A stretch of 64,000 bases of DNA from an uncultured Pedobacter sp. (GCF_946480185.1 NZ_CAMLIG010000019.1:1-64000); one strand, 5' to 3'. Counted from the first letter of the stretch, positions 35,694-45,525 are shown. Numbers and translations: made by a program. Notes: generated by a model not told the origin, from the letters alone.

Positions 35694-36983
35694 TTATTGA
35701 ATAAAATCTGCGTGAGTAGTCTCAAGTTTGTTTTTTCCTTGTTTGGTAATGATGTTACAATCTTTAAACTGGATACCTTTTGCAAAGAAAACACCAAATG
35801 CTTTGTCTGCTTTTATATTTACATTTTTGAAAATCACGTTGGTAACCGGTGCTTCTGGCAAGCCCCAAATTAAGCCTGCCCGTTTGCCAGATTGAACAGT
35901 AGCTGTAATATTTTCGAAAGTAAAATTGCGGTAAATTGGAGTTTTTTCTGCAACAGGTGCAGACGGATAAGTGTCTGCAATTTCAGGGGTGATTTTTTGT
36001 AAATCCCTATATTCTTTTCCCACTGCCATGTAAGAGGCATATATTAAAATAGGAATGCCTACGTTGGTCATTTTTAAATTCCGGTAAGTTATATTTTCAA
36101 CAACTCCTCCTCTATCTCTGTCTGTCTTAATACGGATACCACAGTCTGTATTGGTAAAAGTGCAGTTTTCAACAGTAATGTTAGCTACTCCTCCGTTGGT
36201 ATAACTACCAATTGAAACGCCATGTCCGTTGCCGTAATTACAATTTCTAATGAGTACATCAGAGGTATTTCCTCCGCAAGTATAATCGTCATCACCCACG
36301 CTTACGTTACAGTTCTCTACTAAAATATGATGCCCAGAAACATCACAGGCATCTGTATTATGGCTTGGGTTTACCGGATCTGTTGATGACGGCGCAGCAA
36401 CGGTTACGCCACTAACGGTTACGTTTGACGCTCCACTTATTGCAATATGAAATTTTGGAGAATTGGTTAAAGTAACATCTTTAATTAAAATTTTCTCGCA
36501 ATGTCCAAAAGAAATCATTTTGGGGCGATTAGCACCTTTCGTTTTTGCATAAGGCCACCAAGGACTTCCTTGCCCATCAATAGTTCCTTTTCCGGTGATA
36601 GCAATGTCATGAAGTTTTGAGCCGGTTATAAAACTGGTTCCTTCTTTCAGTCCGCCAGGATACCTGTCTATTGGTAAAAACCGAAGGACAGCAGCAGAAT
36701 CAATCTGTAAATTAATGTTGTTGTTAAACTGTAATGAACCGCATAAATATTCGCCTACAGGTATCTCAACTTTTCCTCCGCCTACTTTTACGGCAGCATC
36801 TATTGCATTTTGGATAGCTTGGGTATTGTCTGTTTGGTTATCACTAACTGCGCCAAATGTTTTAATGTTGAACACTTTATTTGGAATAAATGGCAATTCC
36901 GGTGCTACATAGGCTGATTGAGCTTTCGCTGATTGCAGAACGAAAAATGTTAAACCTAAGAATAAATAATGGGTTGGTTTCAT
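35694..36983 (-). CDS. Secreted GH28 polygalacturonase-like glycosidase
   Basis: A 429-residue right-handed beta-helix hydrolase likely to cut galacturonan or rhamnogalacturonan. The signal peptide is MKPTHYLFLGLTFFVLQSAKA. GH28 catalytic motifs are all visible: NTDACDV, VGDDDY, GHGVSIGS and RIKTDR. The start is ATG 36983; an upstream TTG frame is not needed. It is not beside SusC/D genes or other pectin enzymes, so it is a lone enzyme acting in the periplasm or outside. Confidence 0.92.
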   Translation of the reverse strand: MKPTHYLFLGLTFFVLQSAKAQSAYVAPELPFIPNKVFNIKTFGAVSDNQTDNTQAIQNAIDAAVKVGGGKVEIPVGEYLCGSLQFNNNINLQIDSAAVLRFLPIDRYPGGLKEGTSFITGSKLHDIAITGKGTIDGQGSPWWPYAKTKGANRPKMISFGHCEKILIKDVTLTNSPKFHIAISGASNVTVSGVTVAAPSSTDPVNPSHNTDACDVSGHHILVENCNVSVGDDDYTCGGNTSDVLIRNCNYGNGHGVSIGSYTNGGVANITVENCTFTNTDCGIRIKTDRDRGGVVENITYRNLKMTNVGIPILIYASYMAVGKEYRDLQKITPEIADTYPSAPVAEKTPIYRNFTFENITATVQSGKRAGLIWGLPEAPVTNVIFKNVNIKADKAFGVFFAKGIQFKDCNIITKQGKNKLETTHADFIQ

Positions 36984-37176
36984 TTGTTTGAGTTGGAATG
37001 GTTTGAAATAAAAAAACAATTTCGTGATTTTTTATTGTAAAGACGCTGATTTATTGTTTGGAGGCAATTTATTTACTGAGTCCCAAATTCTGATATGAAA
37101 AATGTATTTCTCAATATTTTAGATTAGGTATGTTCATTCAGAAAAAGACAATAAAGAATGATTTTTAAAAATATCT

Positions 37177-38478
37177 CTAATTATACTCCCACTCAATATC
37201 CTCAATATCAACAATATATTTATTCAGTAATAAAAAGTCGAAAAGCGGTTTAGCTTCTGGTGAAACTTCTAAATTTTTAGAAGTCACAATTTTCTTGTTT
37301 TTAATATCCCGATAAGGAAAAGTGAGGAGTTTTACGTTTCCGCTAAACAAATCACTCACATAAGCCAAAAGCTCATTGGTATAGTTGCTTCCATAATTTT
37401 CGGAAAGGAAAATATGCTTTAAATTTGCAATATTGGTAGTGATTCCAACACTTTGAGGTTTGCACTTGGCCAAGTATTTAGCCAATTTATTATGACGGTT
37501 AAAGTTAGAGATAATTACCGAATGACCTATTTCCAATATTTCTGCTGCTCTTTTTGAAATTCTGGCAAGCTGTTCATTATCCGCACAGGAGTTTGTTTCC
37601 ATCATATTATTGAGCGTAAGCTCTACCATGGTGAGCGAGTCTGCGTCTTTAATATCCATGTGAAACTTATATTGCTTTACTGCGTTGTTAAAAAGATCGA
37701 AATCTGGCTTTACTTTTTGATTAAAGCGGGTACGCAAAATCATGATGTGCTTTTTGTACATCAAATCTTTTGCCTGCATCACTCCTTCTTTAGGGATAAA
37801 AACCGCAGCCGGTGAAAACCCTTTTTGTATTAAATAAAGATTTACCAAAACCTCACTTACATCAGCGAAAGCTGGACCTTTAACACTAATTAAGTCAATT
37901 TCAACCGAGCCGGGACTTAAATTGTCTGCCAAAGATTCAATCATCCTTTGCGTATCATGATGGTGAAAAAAGGCCGCATAAACCAGATTCACACCTAAAA
38001 TACCCAATATATTCTGCTGCAAAGTGGCGTCACTATCCAACAAACGGACGTGAAAAATAATTTCATTTGCCGGTCCGCAGGGTTCCAACTGAAACTTAAT
38101 ACCCAGCCAGCCGTGTGGATCGTTTGATTTGTTGTAATTTAAAGTAGTTACGGTATCTGCAAAAGAGAAAAACTTGCGCTGTTCATACTTTACGCCGTGT
38201 AAACGTTCGCACAGCAGTTCAAACTCGTGGTTGAGCATTTTTTCTAAACGGGATTTAGAAACGTACCTTCCGGATTCTTCTGCGCCGTAAATCTCGTTGC
38301 TAAAAGTCATATCGTAGGCCGACATGGTTTTAGCGATTGTCCCGGAAGCGGCGCCAGCTGTAAAAAAGTTTCGGGCAACTTCCTGTCCTGCGCCTATTTC
38401 TGCAAATGTACCGTATATGTTTTGATCTAAATTTATAGTTAGTGCCTTACGGCGGGTATCAATTGTTTCTAATAACAT
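37177..38478 (-). CDS. Conserved protein of unknown function
   Basis: A 433-residue cytosolic protein. Strongly patterned segments are IYGTFAEIGAGQEVARNFF, AGAASGTIAKTMSAYDMTFS and YGAEESGRYVSKSRLEKML in the first 80 residues, and VNLVYAAFFHHHD at mid-length. Databases sometimes label relatives as nicotinate-nucleotide adenylyltransferase, but I see no HxGH motif of that class, so I do not use the name. It lies 32 bases downstream of the nucleoid-protein gene on the same strand, probably in one operon. Confidence 0.75.
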   Translation of the reverse strand: MLLETIDTRRKALTINLDQNIYGTFAEIGAGQEVARNFFTAGAASGTIAKTMSAYDMTFSNEIYGAEESGRYVSKSRLEKMLNHEFELLCERLHGVKYEQRKFFSFADTVTTLNYNKSNDPHGWLGIKFQLEPCGPANEIIFHVRLLDSDATLQQNILGILGVNLVYAAFFHHHDTQRMIESLADNLSPGSVEIDLISVKGPAFADVSEVLVNLYLIQKGFSPAAVFIPKEGVMQAKDLMYKKHIMILRTRFNQKVKPDFDLFNNAVKQYKFHMDIKDADSLTMVELTLNNMMETNSCADNEQLARISKRAAEILEIGHSVIISNFNRHNKLAKYLAKCKPQSVGITTNIANLKHIFLSENYGSNYTNELLAYVSDLFSGNVKLLTFPYRDIKNKKIVTSKNLEVSPEAKPLFDFLLLNKYIVDIEDIEWEYN

Positions 38479-38510
38479 GGGGCTAATTTAAGAATAAATT
38501 AATCTTTAGT

Positions 38511-39566
38511 TTAAGCCTCTTTATCGTAAAACAGCGTAATATAATTCTTCCCTTTAATATCATCAAAACCCTGTTCCAACAAACTTCTATCGCCATGAAT
38601 ATATACGTGGAAATTTTTATCCAGTTTTAAAACTGTTTTATAGTTAGCGTTCTGTTTCTTAACTGCTTGTGCAGAAATATCGAAACCATTACTTAAAGGA
38701 GTCTCAAACTCTTGCTCGTAACTGCTCATCATGTTTTTGAAAGATTGTGATGCAACTTCATTCCCTATCACCTCATCAGAAAATTCCTCAAAATCAAACT
38801 TTTCTTTTTCCTTAAAATACTTCATTGATTTATTAAGCAAATCAATTTTATCAGGTTTTGAAATCTCAAAAGTTTCGTCGATTTTTTCGGTGACAAAGTT
38901 TTTGTATAGCCCTAAAACGTTATGTGTTTGGTTAAAACTATCGTTACGGATTTTAAGTTTTAAAAAATCATCTTTCCAATAAACCGCTTCGCCACTTTTG
39001 TTAGTTTGGTCAATTACCACAACTTTATAACCTTCTTCTAATTCGGTATTGACAATCAAACAACCTTTGTCAAGTTTCTGTATATTAATGGCTTCCTGCT
39101 CGTAACTTAAAGAAAAACCTCCGGCATCCGGATAAACTTTTAAATAGGTTTCTTTGGTTTCTGATTTAAAAATCCCAATCGCTTTATGCAATTCTCCTTC
39201 AATTTGCACCGACTCGAAATTAACGATATACACTTCTCCTGCCTTAATTTTTGGATGTGTAGAAACATCATACAAATGGCGAGTGATCTGTTGGCTGATT
39301 TCGTGGAAATTGCTGCCACTTTCAAAGGCTTTTTTAGCGAAATGATAAATCTCGTTTAGCGCCAAATCGTTTGTGGCGTGTGTAAACCGATAAACCTCAT
39401 TTACTTTTTCAAAAGGTTTTAAAAAGTAGGTCATTAATAGGTTTTTCAGCATTTCATCCTCAATACCTAAAGGCTCTTCAGATAAAACAAAGTATTCGTC
39501 ATGCGCCTTATTGCCTACTTTATGTACCGATATTTGATTTAACGATGCTTCAAATGATGTAATCAT
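38511..39566 (-). CDS. Nucleoid-associated protein, NdpA/YejK family
   Basis: A 351-residue protein matching the 37-kDa nucleoid-associated family (PF04245). The order ISVHKVGNKAHDEYFVLSEEP, the EVYIVNFESVQIEGELHKAIGIFKSE middle and the GCLIVNTELEEGYKVVVID part are typical. It probably binds DNA non-specifically. Its start is three bases past the end of the upstream deacetylase gene, so the two are almost certainly co-transcribed and may be translationally coupled. Confidence 0.85.
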   Translation of the reverse strand: MITSFEASLNQISVHKVGNKAHDEYFVLSEEPLGIEDEMLKNLLMTYFLKPFEKVNEVYRFTHATNDLALNEIYHFAKKAFESGSNFHEISQQITRHLYDVSTHPKIKAGEVYIVNFESVQIEGELHKAIGIFKSETKETYLKVYPDAGGFSLSYEQEAINIQKLDKGCLIVNTELEEGYKVVVIDQTNKSGEAVYWKDDFLKLKIRNDSFNQTHNVLGLYKNFVTEKIDETFEISKPDKIDLLNKSMKYFKEKEKFDFEEFSDEVIGNEVASQSFKNMMSSYEQEFETPLSNGFDISAQAVKKQNANYKTVLKLDKNFHVYIHGDRSLLEQGFDDIKGKNYITLFYDKEA

Positions 39567-39569
39567 ATT

Positions 39570-40472
39570 TTAAAAATAAATTTGTTCTGCAGTTTTAAAA
39601 GTGTTACAATGTGCATCAACAATAACTTTAATATCAGCAGAGTAACCGCCTCCCATACTTACCTGTACAGGTATTTTGCGCTGATAACATTCCTCAAAAA
39701 CCATTTGGTCCCTTTGCTGGCAACCTTTTAAACTGAGCGCAAGTTTACCTAATTTATCTGTCTCTAGCACATCAACACCAGAAAGAAAAAATACAAAATC
39801 GGGTTTTACCTTATCGAACAAAGTTGGAAGATGCTGGACCAGAATCTGTAAATAAGCGTCGTCTTTAACGCCATCTGGCAAGGGGATATCTAAATCAGAT
39901 TTTTCCTTACGGAAAGGGAAATTCTTTTCTCCATGAACAGAAAAGGTAAAAACGTTTGGATTGTTTTCAAAGATTTGCGCAGTACCGTTTCCCTGATGAA
40001 CATCTAAATCAATAATTAAAATAGAAGAGGCTAATTTGTTAGCCAATAAATAATTAGATGCAATAGCTTGATCGTTCAACAAACAAAAACCTTCGCCCCA
40101 GTTGCTTCCGGCATGATGGGTTCCTCCGGCAACATTAAAGGCAACGCCGTTCTCAATAGCATAATGGCTGGCATCAATTGTCCCTTGCGCAATACGCAAT
40201 TCCCTTTGTACCAATTGGACGTTTAACGGAAATCCTGTGCGCTTTTCTTCCTGATAACTTAAATTAAGATTTTTTAATTTTTGCCAGTAGTCCGCTTCAT
40301 GCGTTAATAAAACCCATTTTTCATCGCAAATAGCTGGAGAAAAAAGGTTTTCATCTGTAATGATTCCTTCGTGTTTAAGTTGGAGCGGAATCAACTCGTA
40401 CTTCAGCATCGGGAAACGATGTCCTGCGGGCAGAGGATGGGCGTAAACTGGATCGAATACAATTTTAAGCAT
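39570..40472 (-). CDS. HDAC-fold deacetylase (class IV-like)
   Basis: A 300-residue arginase/deacetylase-fold zinc hydrolase. Catalytic histidines are His119-His120 in GGTHHAGSNWGEGFC, zinc ligands lie in DLDVHQGNG (about 155-159), and the GVDVLETDKLG and SMGGGYS motifs with the transition-state tyrosine are present. Such enzymes remove acetyl groups from lysine or small amines. The start is ATG 40472. It heads an operon with a nucleoid-associated protein, which suggests but does not prove a protein target. Confidence 0.9.
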   Translation of the reverse strand: MLKIVFDPVYAHPLPAGHRFPMLKYELIPLQLKHEGIITDENLFSPAICDEKWVLLTHEADYWQKLKNLNLSYQEEKRTGFPLNVQLVQRELRIAQGTIDASHYAIENGVAFNVAGGTHHAGSNWGEGFCLLNDQAIASNYLLANKLASSILIIDLDVHQGNGTAQIFENNPNVFTFSVHGEKNFPFRKEKSDLDIPLPDGVKDDAYLQILVQHLPTLFDKVKPDFVFFLSGVDVLETDKLGKLALSLKGCQQRDQMVFEECYQRKIPVQVSMGGGYSADIKVIVDAHCNTFKTAEQIYF

Positions 40473-40555
40473 CCGCCAAGATATTATTTCTCATGGTATT
40501 ACGCTGCTTAAACAATTTAAAATCGGATATTTTTTGTTCTTTCCTAACCAAGAAA

Positions 40556-41371
40556 CTAGGGCTTAATTGCTTCCCAATGTGTTTTGTGCTTTAGATTTAA
40601 TATCATTTGTATTAAAACTAATATCGCTAAAAGCGCCATACCGTATAAACAGACCTGCATCAGCAGTGGATATTGTTGTGCATCAACCTGTTCTCTTTTT
40701 AAATATATTCCATATAATGACCAAACAGCCACCAAACCAAAAAACCAGTTGCGCTTTGCTAAAATCATAAAAACTGAAAGCAGAATAACCACAGAGACCA
40801 TAAGCACAGCCCAAACCCCTGGATTAATTCCAAAACCGTCCCAATTAAAATAAACTAAACACACAGATATGTTAGCAACATTTGCTACGCATAACCATGC
40901 AAAATAAATACTTAAAGGAAACTGGGTAAAAAGCTTGTTATTAAAGGTTTTACTTCTATCAAAAAGATTCAATTTTACAAAAATCATCACTAAAGTAATG
41001 AGCTGGATAATGATTAATATGGTTGAGGTTAAGATATATTGATAAGTAAAAGCAAACACCCAAAACGTAGTTGCAATATTGTTTACGATAAACAAATTCC
41101 CAATTCGTAAAACATCCTGACTGTTTTCTGAGTGGACATCATCTTTATAGGCCTTAATTAAACTGCGTATTGTGAAAATAAATAAGGAGAGATAGATAAT
41201 GCCCCAAATAGCGAAGGTTAAACCCGCTGGCGTAAATACAGTGTTATATTTGTTTGAGATGTCAGCATTGGTAACACCGCCAAATAATTTTAACTGACTT
41301 AAATTAGCAACAGCGAAGGCAATTGCATAAAACACTAAGTTTAAAATGGCTAATTTTTTTACTCTTCCCAT
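40556..41371 (-). CDS. TspO/MBR-related membrane protein
   Basis: A 271-residue membrane protein with about eight predicted segments, starting LAILNLVFYAIAFAVANL. FTPAGLTFAIWGIIYLSLF resembles the tryptophan-sensory-protein loop and helix, and FPLSIYFAWLCVANVANISV is similar to a later TspO helix. True TspO is about 160 residues, so this is a longer relative. Function is unknown; porphyrin-related roles are only known for TspO itself. Confidence 0.7.
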   Translation of the reverse strand: MGRVKKLAILNLVFYAIAFAVANLSQLKLFGGVTNADISNKYNTVFTPAGLTFAIWGIIYLSLFIFTIRSLIKAYKDDVHSENSQDVLRIGNLFIVNNIATTFWVFAFTYQYILTSTILIIIQLITLVMIFVKLNLFDRSKTFNNKLFTQFPLSIYFAWLCVANVANISVCLVYFNWDGFGINPGVWAVLMVSVVILLSVFMILAKRNWFFGLVAVWSLYGIYLKREQVDAQQYPLLMQVCLYGMALLAILVLIQMILNLKHKTHWEAIKP

Positions 41372-41518
41372 AATATTTATAGTTTAAATCATCGTAGTAA
41401 ACCGAATTTTTTGATTTTTATGCTTACCCCAAAACGGCAGCTTTGAATATGCCCAACAAAAAAACAGCCAATTATGTTATTATATAACCTTGGTTTTTAG
41501 ACTGTTTTAGTTGAAACA

Positions 41519-43321
41519 TTACTCGTTAACGTTTAATCCTATAGCTTTCAATAAAATAGATGCATTAAAAGTTTTGCACTCGCCAACTTTAATCTTATAA
41601 TCAAAATACATTTCTTCGTTTTTAATCTGGATATCAAAATGATAGTTTCTGATCTGTTGAGGAAATTCGTTGGCCAGTTCGGCAATCTGTAAATCATGGG
41701 TGGCAATAAAGCCAGGCGTATGCTGCTTAATCAACGCTTTAATAAAAACCTTTGAACCCAGATATTTATCCCGGCTGTTTGTTCCCCTTAGCATTTCATC
41801 TACCAAAACGAAAGTATGTTCGTCTGTTTTAGTAATATCTAATATCATTTTCAAGCGGTCAATCTCTGCTTTAAAAGTAGAGGTTTGACTTGCCAAAGAA
41901 TCTTTAATACGCATGTAGGTTATCAGATTAAAAACGGAAGATTCAAATTGGTTTGCACAAACATTTGCCCCGGCAAAAGCCAAAACCATATTTACCCCCA
42001 CGGTACGTAAAAATGTTGATTTACCTGCCATATTTGAACCGGTAATTATAGCTATCGTGGGATTTTTTGCCAGCTGAAAATTATTTGAAACTCTATTTTC
42101 AACCTTAATTAGCGGATGCCCAAGGTCTTGAGCATTAAACAAATAGCTGTCGCTGATTACAGGAGTTGACCATTTAGGATGATTGAGGTTAAGCGTTGCC
42201 AAGGTAATTAGCGCTTCAAACTCGCCAATAAGGCTTATTCCTTTTACAATATTTGTTTGATTATTCCGCTCCCATTTAGCCAGTCTTTTTAAACAGCGCA
42301 AATCCCACTGAAAAAACAAGTTTAAAAATACACCTACAATTAGGTTTAGCCTACTATTCAGTGAATTTAATATACCTGCCAAATCAGCAATTTGCTGATG
42401 CAGAGGCTGGCTGCTTTTAATGTCGTTTGCTTTTTCTTGTAATAGCTCACTTTGCCAATTAACTTCCTCAATCCATTTGATATTTGGCGCATAGCCTTGC
42501 AATACCGTTACACTGCTCCCAATGTTTTCGTGGATATGGTCAATTTTAGCTTTGTATATAAAGTAAAGAGTTGCGCTTGCCAAAAGCCCTAAGGATAATA
42601 AACTCCAGAAAACACCTCCAATAAAAACTGCAAACATGAACAGTATCGGGTTTATAATAGTTACCGCAATTATCATGAACGATACGAATTTCGAACTCAC
42701 AAATCCAATATTAGCGGGCAAATAATCCTTAAAAAAGTTCTCGATTTTTGGTGCTTGGTTAATGTCCAGATTAAAAAGTCGGGTTCTAAAATTAAGAATT
42801 TCTTCTTTGTAGATAGCAATCTCTTTTATAGCACTTTGCCTTTTCTCAATTGTAGTTTTTATTGCGGATTTATTTAACCAGTTTGCTAATATTGATTTCC
42901 CTTTTATGGTGACTGTTCTATTGAGATAAGCGAAAAGCGAAAACTCACCAAAAACATCTAAATCATCGGTATATACATGATTGGGGTCTTGGTATTCATT
43001 TCCGTTTGGATAAATGTTTGCTGTACCGATAGAAAGTCCGATCTCGTTTTCGACTAACTGAAGTTTTGTTTGGGCAAAATCATAAACCGACTGATATTTT
43101 ACCTGCTGTTTAACGAGGATTAAAAATGCAACAATCATCAATAAAGCAATAACAGAAAGCGCAACTAAGCCTTTGTTGAAAAACAAATATGCCCCCAAAA
43201 CAGCAACAGCAAAAACAGTTAATCGGCAGTAAGAATAAATATTAATGAACCGCTTTAGTTTGCCAAGCTGAATCTCTAATTCAGCTTTCAAGGCTTCGTA
43301 ATTTATATTAGGGTTTGCCAT
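41519..43321 (-). CDS. Membrane MutS-like ATPase
   Basis: A 600-residue protein whose C-terminal 200 residues match the MutS ATPase domain: Walker A GSNMAGKSTFLRT, the FKAEIDRLKMIL helix, Walker B FVLVDEMLRGTNSRDK and THDLQIAEL. The N-terminal mismatch-recognition domains I and connector are absent. Instead there are two pairs of hydrophobic helices, near residues 35-75 and 200-245, that look like membrane segments. It is thus not a mismatch repair MutS. ATG 43321 is preferred over a longer TTG frame. Confidence 0.85.
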   Translation of the reverse strand: MANPNINYEALKAELEIQLGKLKRFINIYSYCRLTVFAVAVLGAYLFFNKGLVALSVIALLMIVAFLILVKQQVKYQSVYDFAQTKLQLVENEIGLSIGTANIYPNGNEYQDPNHVYTDDLDVFGEFSLFAYLNRTVTIKGKSILANWLNKSAIKTTIEKRQSAIKEIAIYKEEILNFRTRLFNLDINQAPKIENFFKDYLPANIGFVSSKFVSFMIIAVTIINPILFMFAVFIGGVFWSLLSLGLLASATLYFIYKAKIDHIHENIGSSVTVLQGYAPNIKWIEEVNWQSELLQEKANDIKSSQPLHQQIADLAGILNSLNSRLNLIVGVFLNLFFQWDLRCLKRLAKWERNNQTNIVKGISLIGEFEALITLATLNLNHPKWSTPVISDSYLFNAQDLGHPLIKVENRVSNNFQLAKNPTIAIITGSNMAGKSTFLRTVGVNMVLAFAGANVCANQFESSVFNLITYMRIKDSLASQTSTFKAEIDRLKMILDITKTDEHTFVLVDEMLRGTNSRDKYLGSKVFIKALIKQHTPGFIATHDLQIAELANEFPQQIRNYHFDIQIKNEEMYFDYKIKVGECKTFNASILLKAIGLNVNE

Positions 43322-43337
43322 AAGTTTATGAAAAAAC

Positions 43338-43372
43338 ATAAAAAAAACCGCCGGAGATATCAGCGGTTTTAA
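43338..43372 (-). terminator. Terminator of the ompA-like gene
   Basis: On the minus strand AAAACCGC and GCGGTTTT (43344-43351 and 43363-43370) pair as an 8-bp stem, followed by a T run. It divides the OmpA gene from the MutS-like gene. Confidence 0.8.
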
Positions 43373-43395
43373 ATTTATCAAATTTAATGCTTGTT

Positions 43396-43989
43396 TTATT
43401 TTTCCGGAGCAATTTCAACTCTACGGTTTAAAGCTCTACCAGCTTCTGTTGAGTTGTCTGCAACTGGCTGAGACTCGCCAAAACCTTTGGTGATTAAACG
43501 GTTTGATGCAATTCCGTTGTTAACCAAGTAATTTTTAACAGCATTGGCTCTGTCAACAGAAAGCGCCATATTTCTTTGCGCTGTACCCTCCGCAGATGAG
43601 TGTCCGTTCACCAAAAATTTACCATTCCCAGAGTTTTTAATCTGCTGTGCAATTTTCTCTAAAACTGCATAAGAAGATGTTTTTAAAACAGATGAATTAA
43701 ATTCAAACTGGATATTTTTATAATCGTAAACTTTCATTTTCTCTATAGGGCAACCATTATTGGATGCATCGCCTTTAACTTCCGGACATTCGTCTTTAGA
43801 ATCAGAAATACCATCGCCATCTGTATCAACTTCTTTTACGGGTTCAACAGGTTTTGCTGGCTCTACAACCTCTTTTGGTTCTTCTTTGGGTTGAATTATA
43901 GGTTTTTTTGACTTACAAGAAGTGTAAAACAAGGCAATCAGCGATAAGCTTAATGCGAAAACAACGGTTTTAAAATTTACTTTAATCAT
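43396..43989 (-). CDS. OmpA-family outer-membrane lipoprotein
   Basis: A 197-residue lipoprotein. The signal ends in the lipobox-like YTSC, giving a lipidated cysteine at about residue 25. A proline- and lysine-rich linker follows, then a thrombospondin type 3-like calcium repeat (DTDGDGISDSKDECP), then an OmpA domain with NGHSSAEGTAQRNMALSVDRA and a GRALNRRVEI ending that binds peptidoglycan. It resembles Pal. The start is ATG 43989. It anchors the outer membrane to the cell wall. Confidence 0.92.
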   Translation of the reverse strand: MIKVNFKTVVFALSLSLIALFYTSCKSKKPIIQPKEEPKEVVEPAKPVEPVKEVDTDGDGISDSKDECPEVKGDASNNGCPIEKMKVYDYKNIQFEFNSSVLKTSSYAVLEKIAQQIKNSGNGKFLVNGHSSAEGTAQRNMALSVDRANAVKNYLVNNGIASNRLITKGFGESQPVADNSTEAGRALNRRVEIAPEK

Positions 43990-44284
43990 AATTGTATATC
44001 TTGAAATGTTCAAATAATTGCAATTATAACACCAAAATATTGAAATATAGAATCAAAAAAATAATCACTTTTAAAGTTGGAAAAACTCTACTTTAGTTTA
44101 GTGTGTAAGGCTTTACCCGTACATGTTGTTAAAAAACAGAGGAAATTTTACACTGCATGTTAATAAAAACCATGTTATTATTAAATCATAAAAAAATATT
44201 TATAAATCTGTTTTAAACCTGCGAAATAAATAATTACTTTTATTCGTTCAGATTTAAAACACAAATAGTTTTGGCTTATCCACT

Positions 44285-44662
44285 ATGAAGAAGATTTTAA
44301 TAATAGACGACGAGATTGGGATATGCTTGATTATGTCTAAATTTTTAACGAAGAATGGGTATCAAACCGTTACTGCTGAAAGCGGTGCAACAGCTTTTGA
44401 ATATTTAGAAAACGAAAAATTTGATCTCGTACTTAGTGATTTTAGGTTGGAAGATACCGATGGACGCGAAATTTTAAGACGCATCAAATCAGATTTCCCT
44501 GAGTTGATTGTTATCATCGTAAGCGGGTTTGGCGACCCTAATTTAGCGGCAGAGTTAATTAGAATGGGTGCTTATGACTTTATTAATAAGCCTATCTATC
44601 CCAATGTTATTCTTGAAACCGTACAAAGAGCTTTAGAAGGAAACGACGCTGTGTTAAATTAA
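44285..44662 (+). CDS. Stand-alone response regulator receiver protein
   Basis: A 125-residue CheY-like receiver with no output domain. The acidic pair is in IIDDEIG, the phospho-acceptor Asp is in LVLSDFRLEDTDG, the serine in VSGFG, and the lysine in INKPIYP. The sequence pattern (VSGFGDPNLAAELIRMGAYDFINKP) is closest to NtrC-type receivers. No kinase is adjacent. The 295 bases upstream hold no gene that I can see. Confidence 0.92.
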   Translation: MKKILIIDDEIGICLIMSKFLTKNGYQTVTAESGATAFEYLENEKFDLVLSDFRLEDTDGREILRRIKSDFPELIVIIVSGFGDPNLAAELIRMGAYDFINKPIYPNVILETVQRALEGNDAVLN

Positions 44663-44799
44663 AACCGATAATAATTTTTCATCTTAAAGAAGTTTAAATT
44701 TTCCATCTTCTTTTCCGGCTTTACGCTTTACTTTATGTAAAGATTGTAAATGACTTTTTAAAAAATCTACATCTTTTCTGTTAAAGTAAAAGCAAATCT

Positions 44800-45273
44800 A
44801 TGAAAATCACTTTGATAGCAATTGGCAAAACTGACGATGCTTATATCATCGAAGGAATAAACAAATACCTTAAACGCTTAAAGCATTACGTCAAATTTGA
44901 GATAAAGATTATCCCAGATTTGAAGAAAACAAAGAACCTGAGCGAGGATGAACAAAAAAGCAAAGAAGCAGAGCTGTTTTTGAAAAACATTAACCCAACA
45001 GATGAGGTTATTGTTTTAGATGAACGTGGTGTGGAATTGAGTTCAATGCATTTTGCAGATTTGCTAAACAAAAAAATGATTGGAAGTGTACAAAATATAG
45101 TTTTTTTAATCGGCGGACCTTACGGCTTTGATAACTCTATATATCAAAGAGCGCATTATAAACTGTCGCTGTCACGCATGACTTTCTCTCATCAAATGAT
45201 ACGGTTGTTTTTTGCGGAGCAGATTTACAGAGCATTTACCATTTTAAAAGGCGAACCCTATCATCACGAATAA
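44800..45273 (+). CDS. rlmH: 23S rRNA pseudouridine-1915 N3-methyltransferase
   Basis: A 157-residue SPOUT methyltransferase that modifies pseudouridine 1915 in helix 69 of 23S rRNA. The family blocks VIVLDERGVELSSMHFADLL, FLIGGPYGFD and the ending SLSRMTFSHQMIRLFFAEQIYRAFTILKGEPYHHE are fully conserved. The length matches the family exactly. A tiny membrane protein gene follows after 12 bases. Confidence 0.97.
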   Translation: MKITLIAIGKTDDAYIIEGINKYLKRLKHYVKFEIKIIPDLKKTKNLSEDEQKSKEAELFLKNINPTDEVIVLDERGVELSSMHFADLLNKKMIGSVQNIVFLIGGPYGFDNSIYQRAHYKLSLSRMTFSHQMIRLFFAEQIYRAFTILKGEPYHHE

Positions 45274-45285
45274 AAGAATACAAAT

Positions 45286-45408
45286 ATGTTTGGAAACAAA
45301 AGACATTATTCCTTTAAAAGCGGAAACAACAGTAACGAGAAGCGACTGTTTTGGATATTGGCTATTCTGGTGAGTCTCATTTTTATCATCATTTCCAGAT
45401 ACGTTTAA
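45286..45408 (+). CDS. Small single-pass membrane protein, 40 residues
   Basis: An ATG at 45286 opens a 40-codon frame ending at TAA 45406-45408. The first 20 residues (MFGNKRHYSFKSGNNSNEKR) are polar and basic. The last 20, starting LFWILAILVSLIFIIISRYV, form one hydrophobic segment with an arginine near the end, as in a real inner-membrane peptide. It is 12 bases after rlmH and probably in its transcript. I do not recognise a family; coding status rests on composition and position. Confidence 0.6.
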   Translation: MFGNKRHYSFKSGNNSNEKRLFWILAILVSLIFIIISRYV

Positions 45409-45525
45409 CAAAACAACTTCTCTCCTGCTCTATTTTCATCTTAAACTAAAATCAAAAAACCGTCACCATTTAAAAATGGAAGGGGGCAAATCAAACAAAA
45501 TTGAAAATTAGCTGTACTTTTGGAT

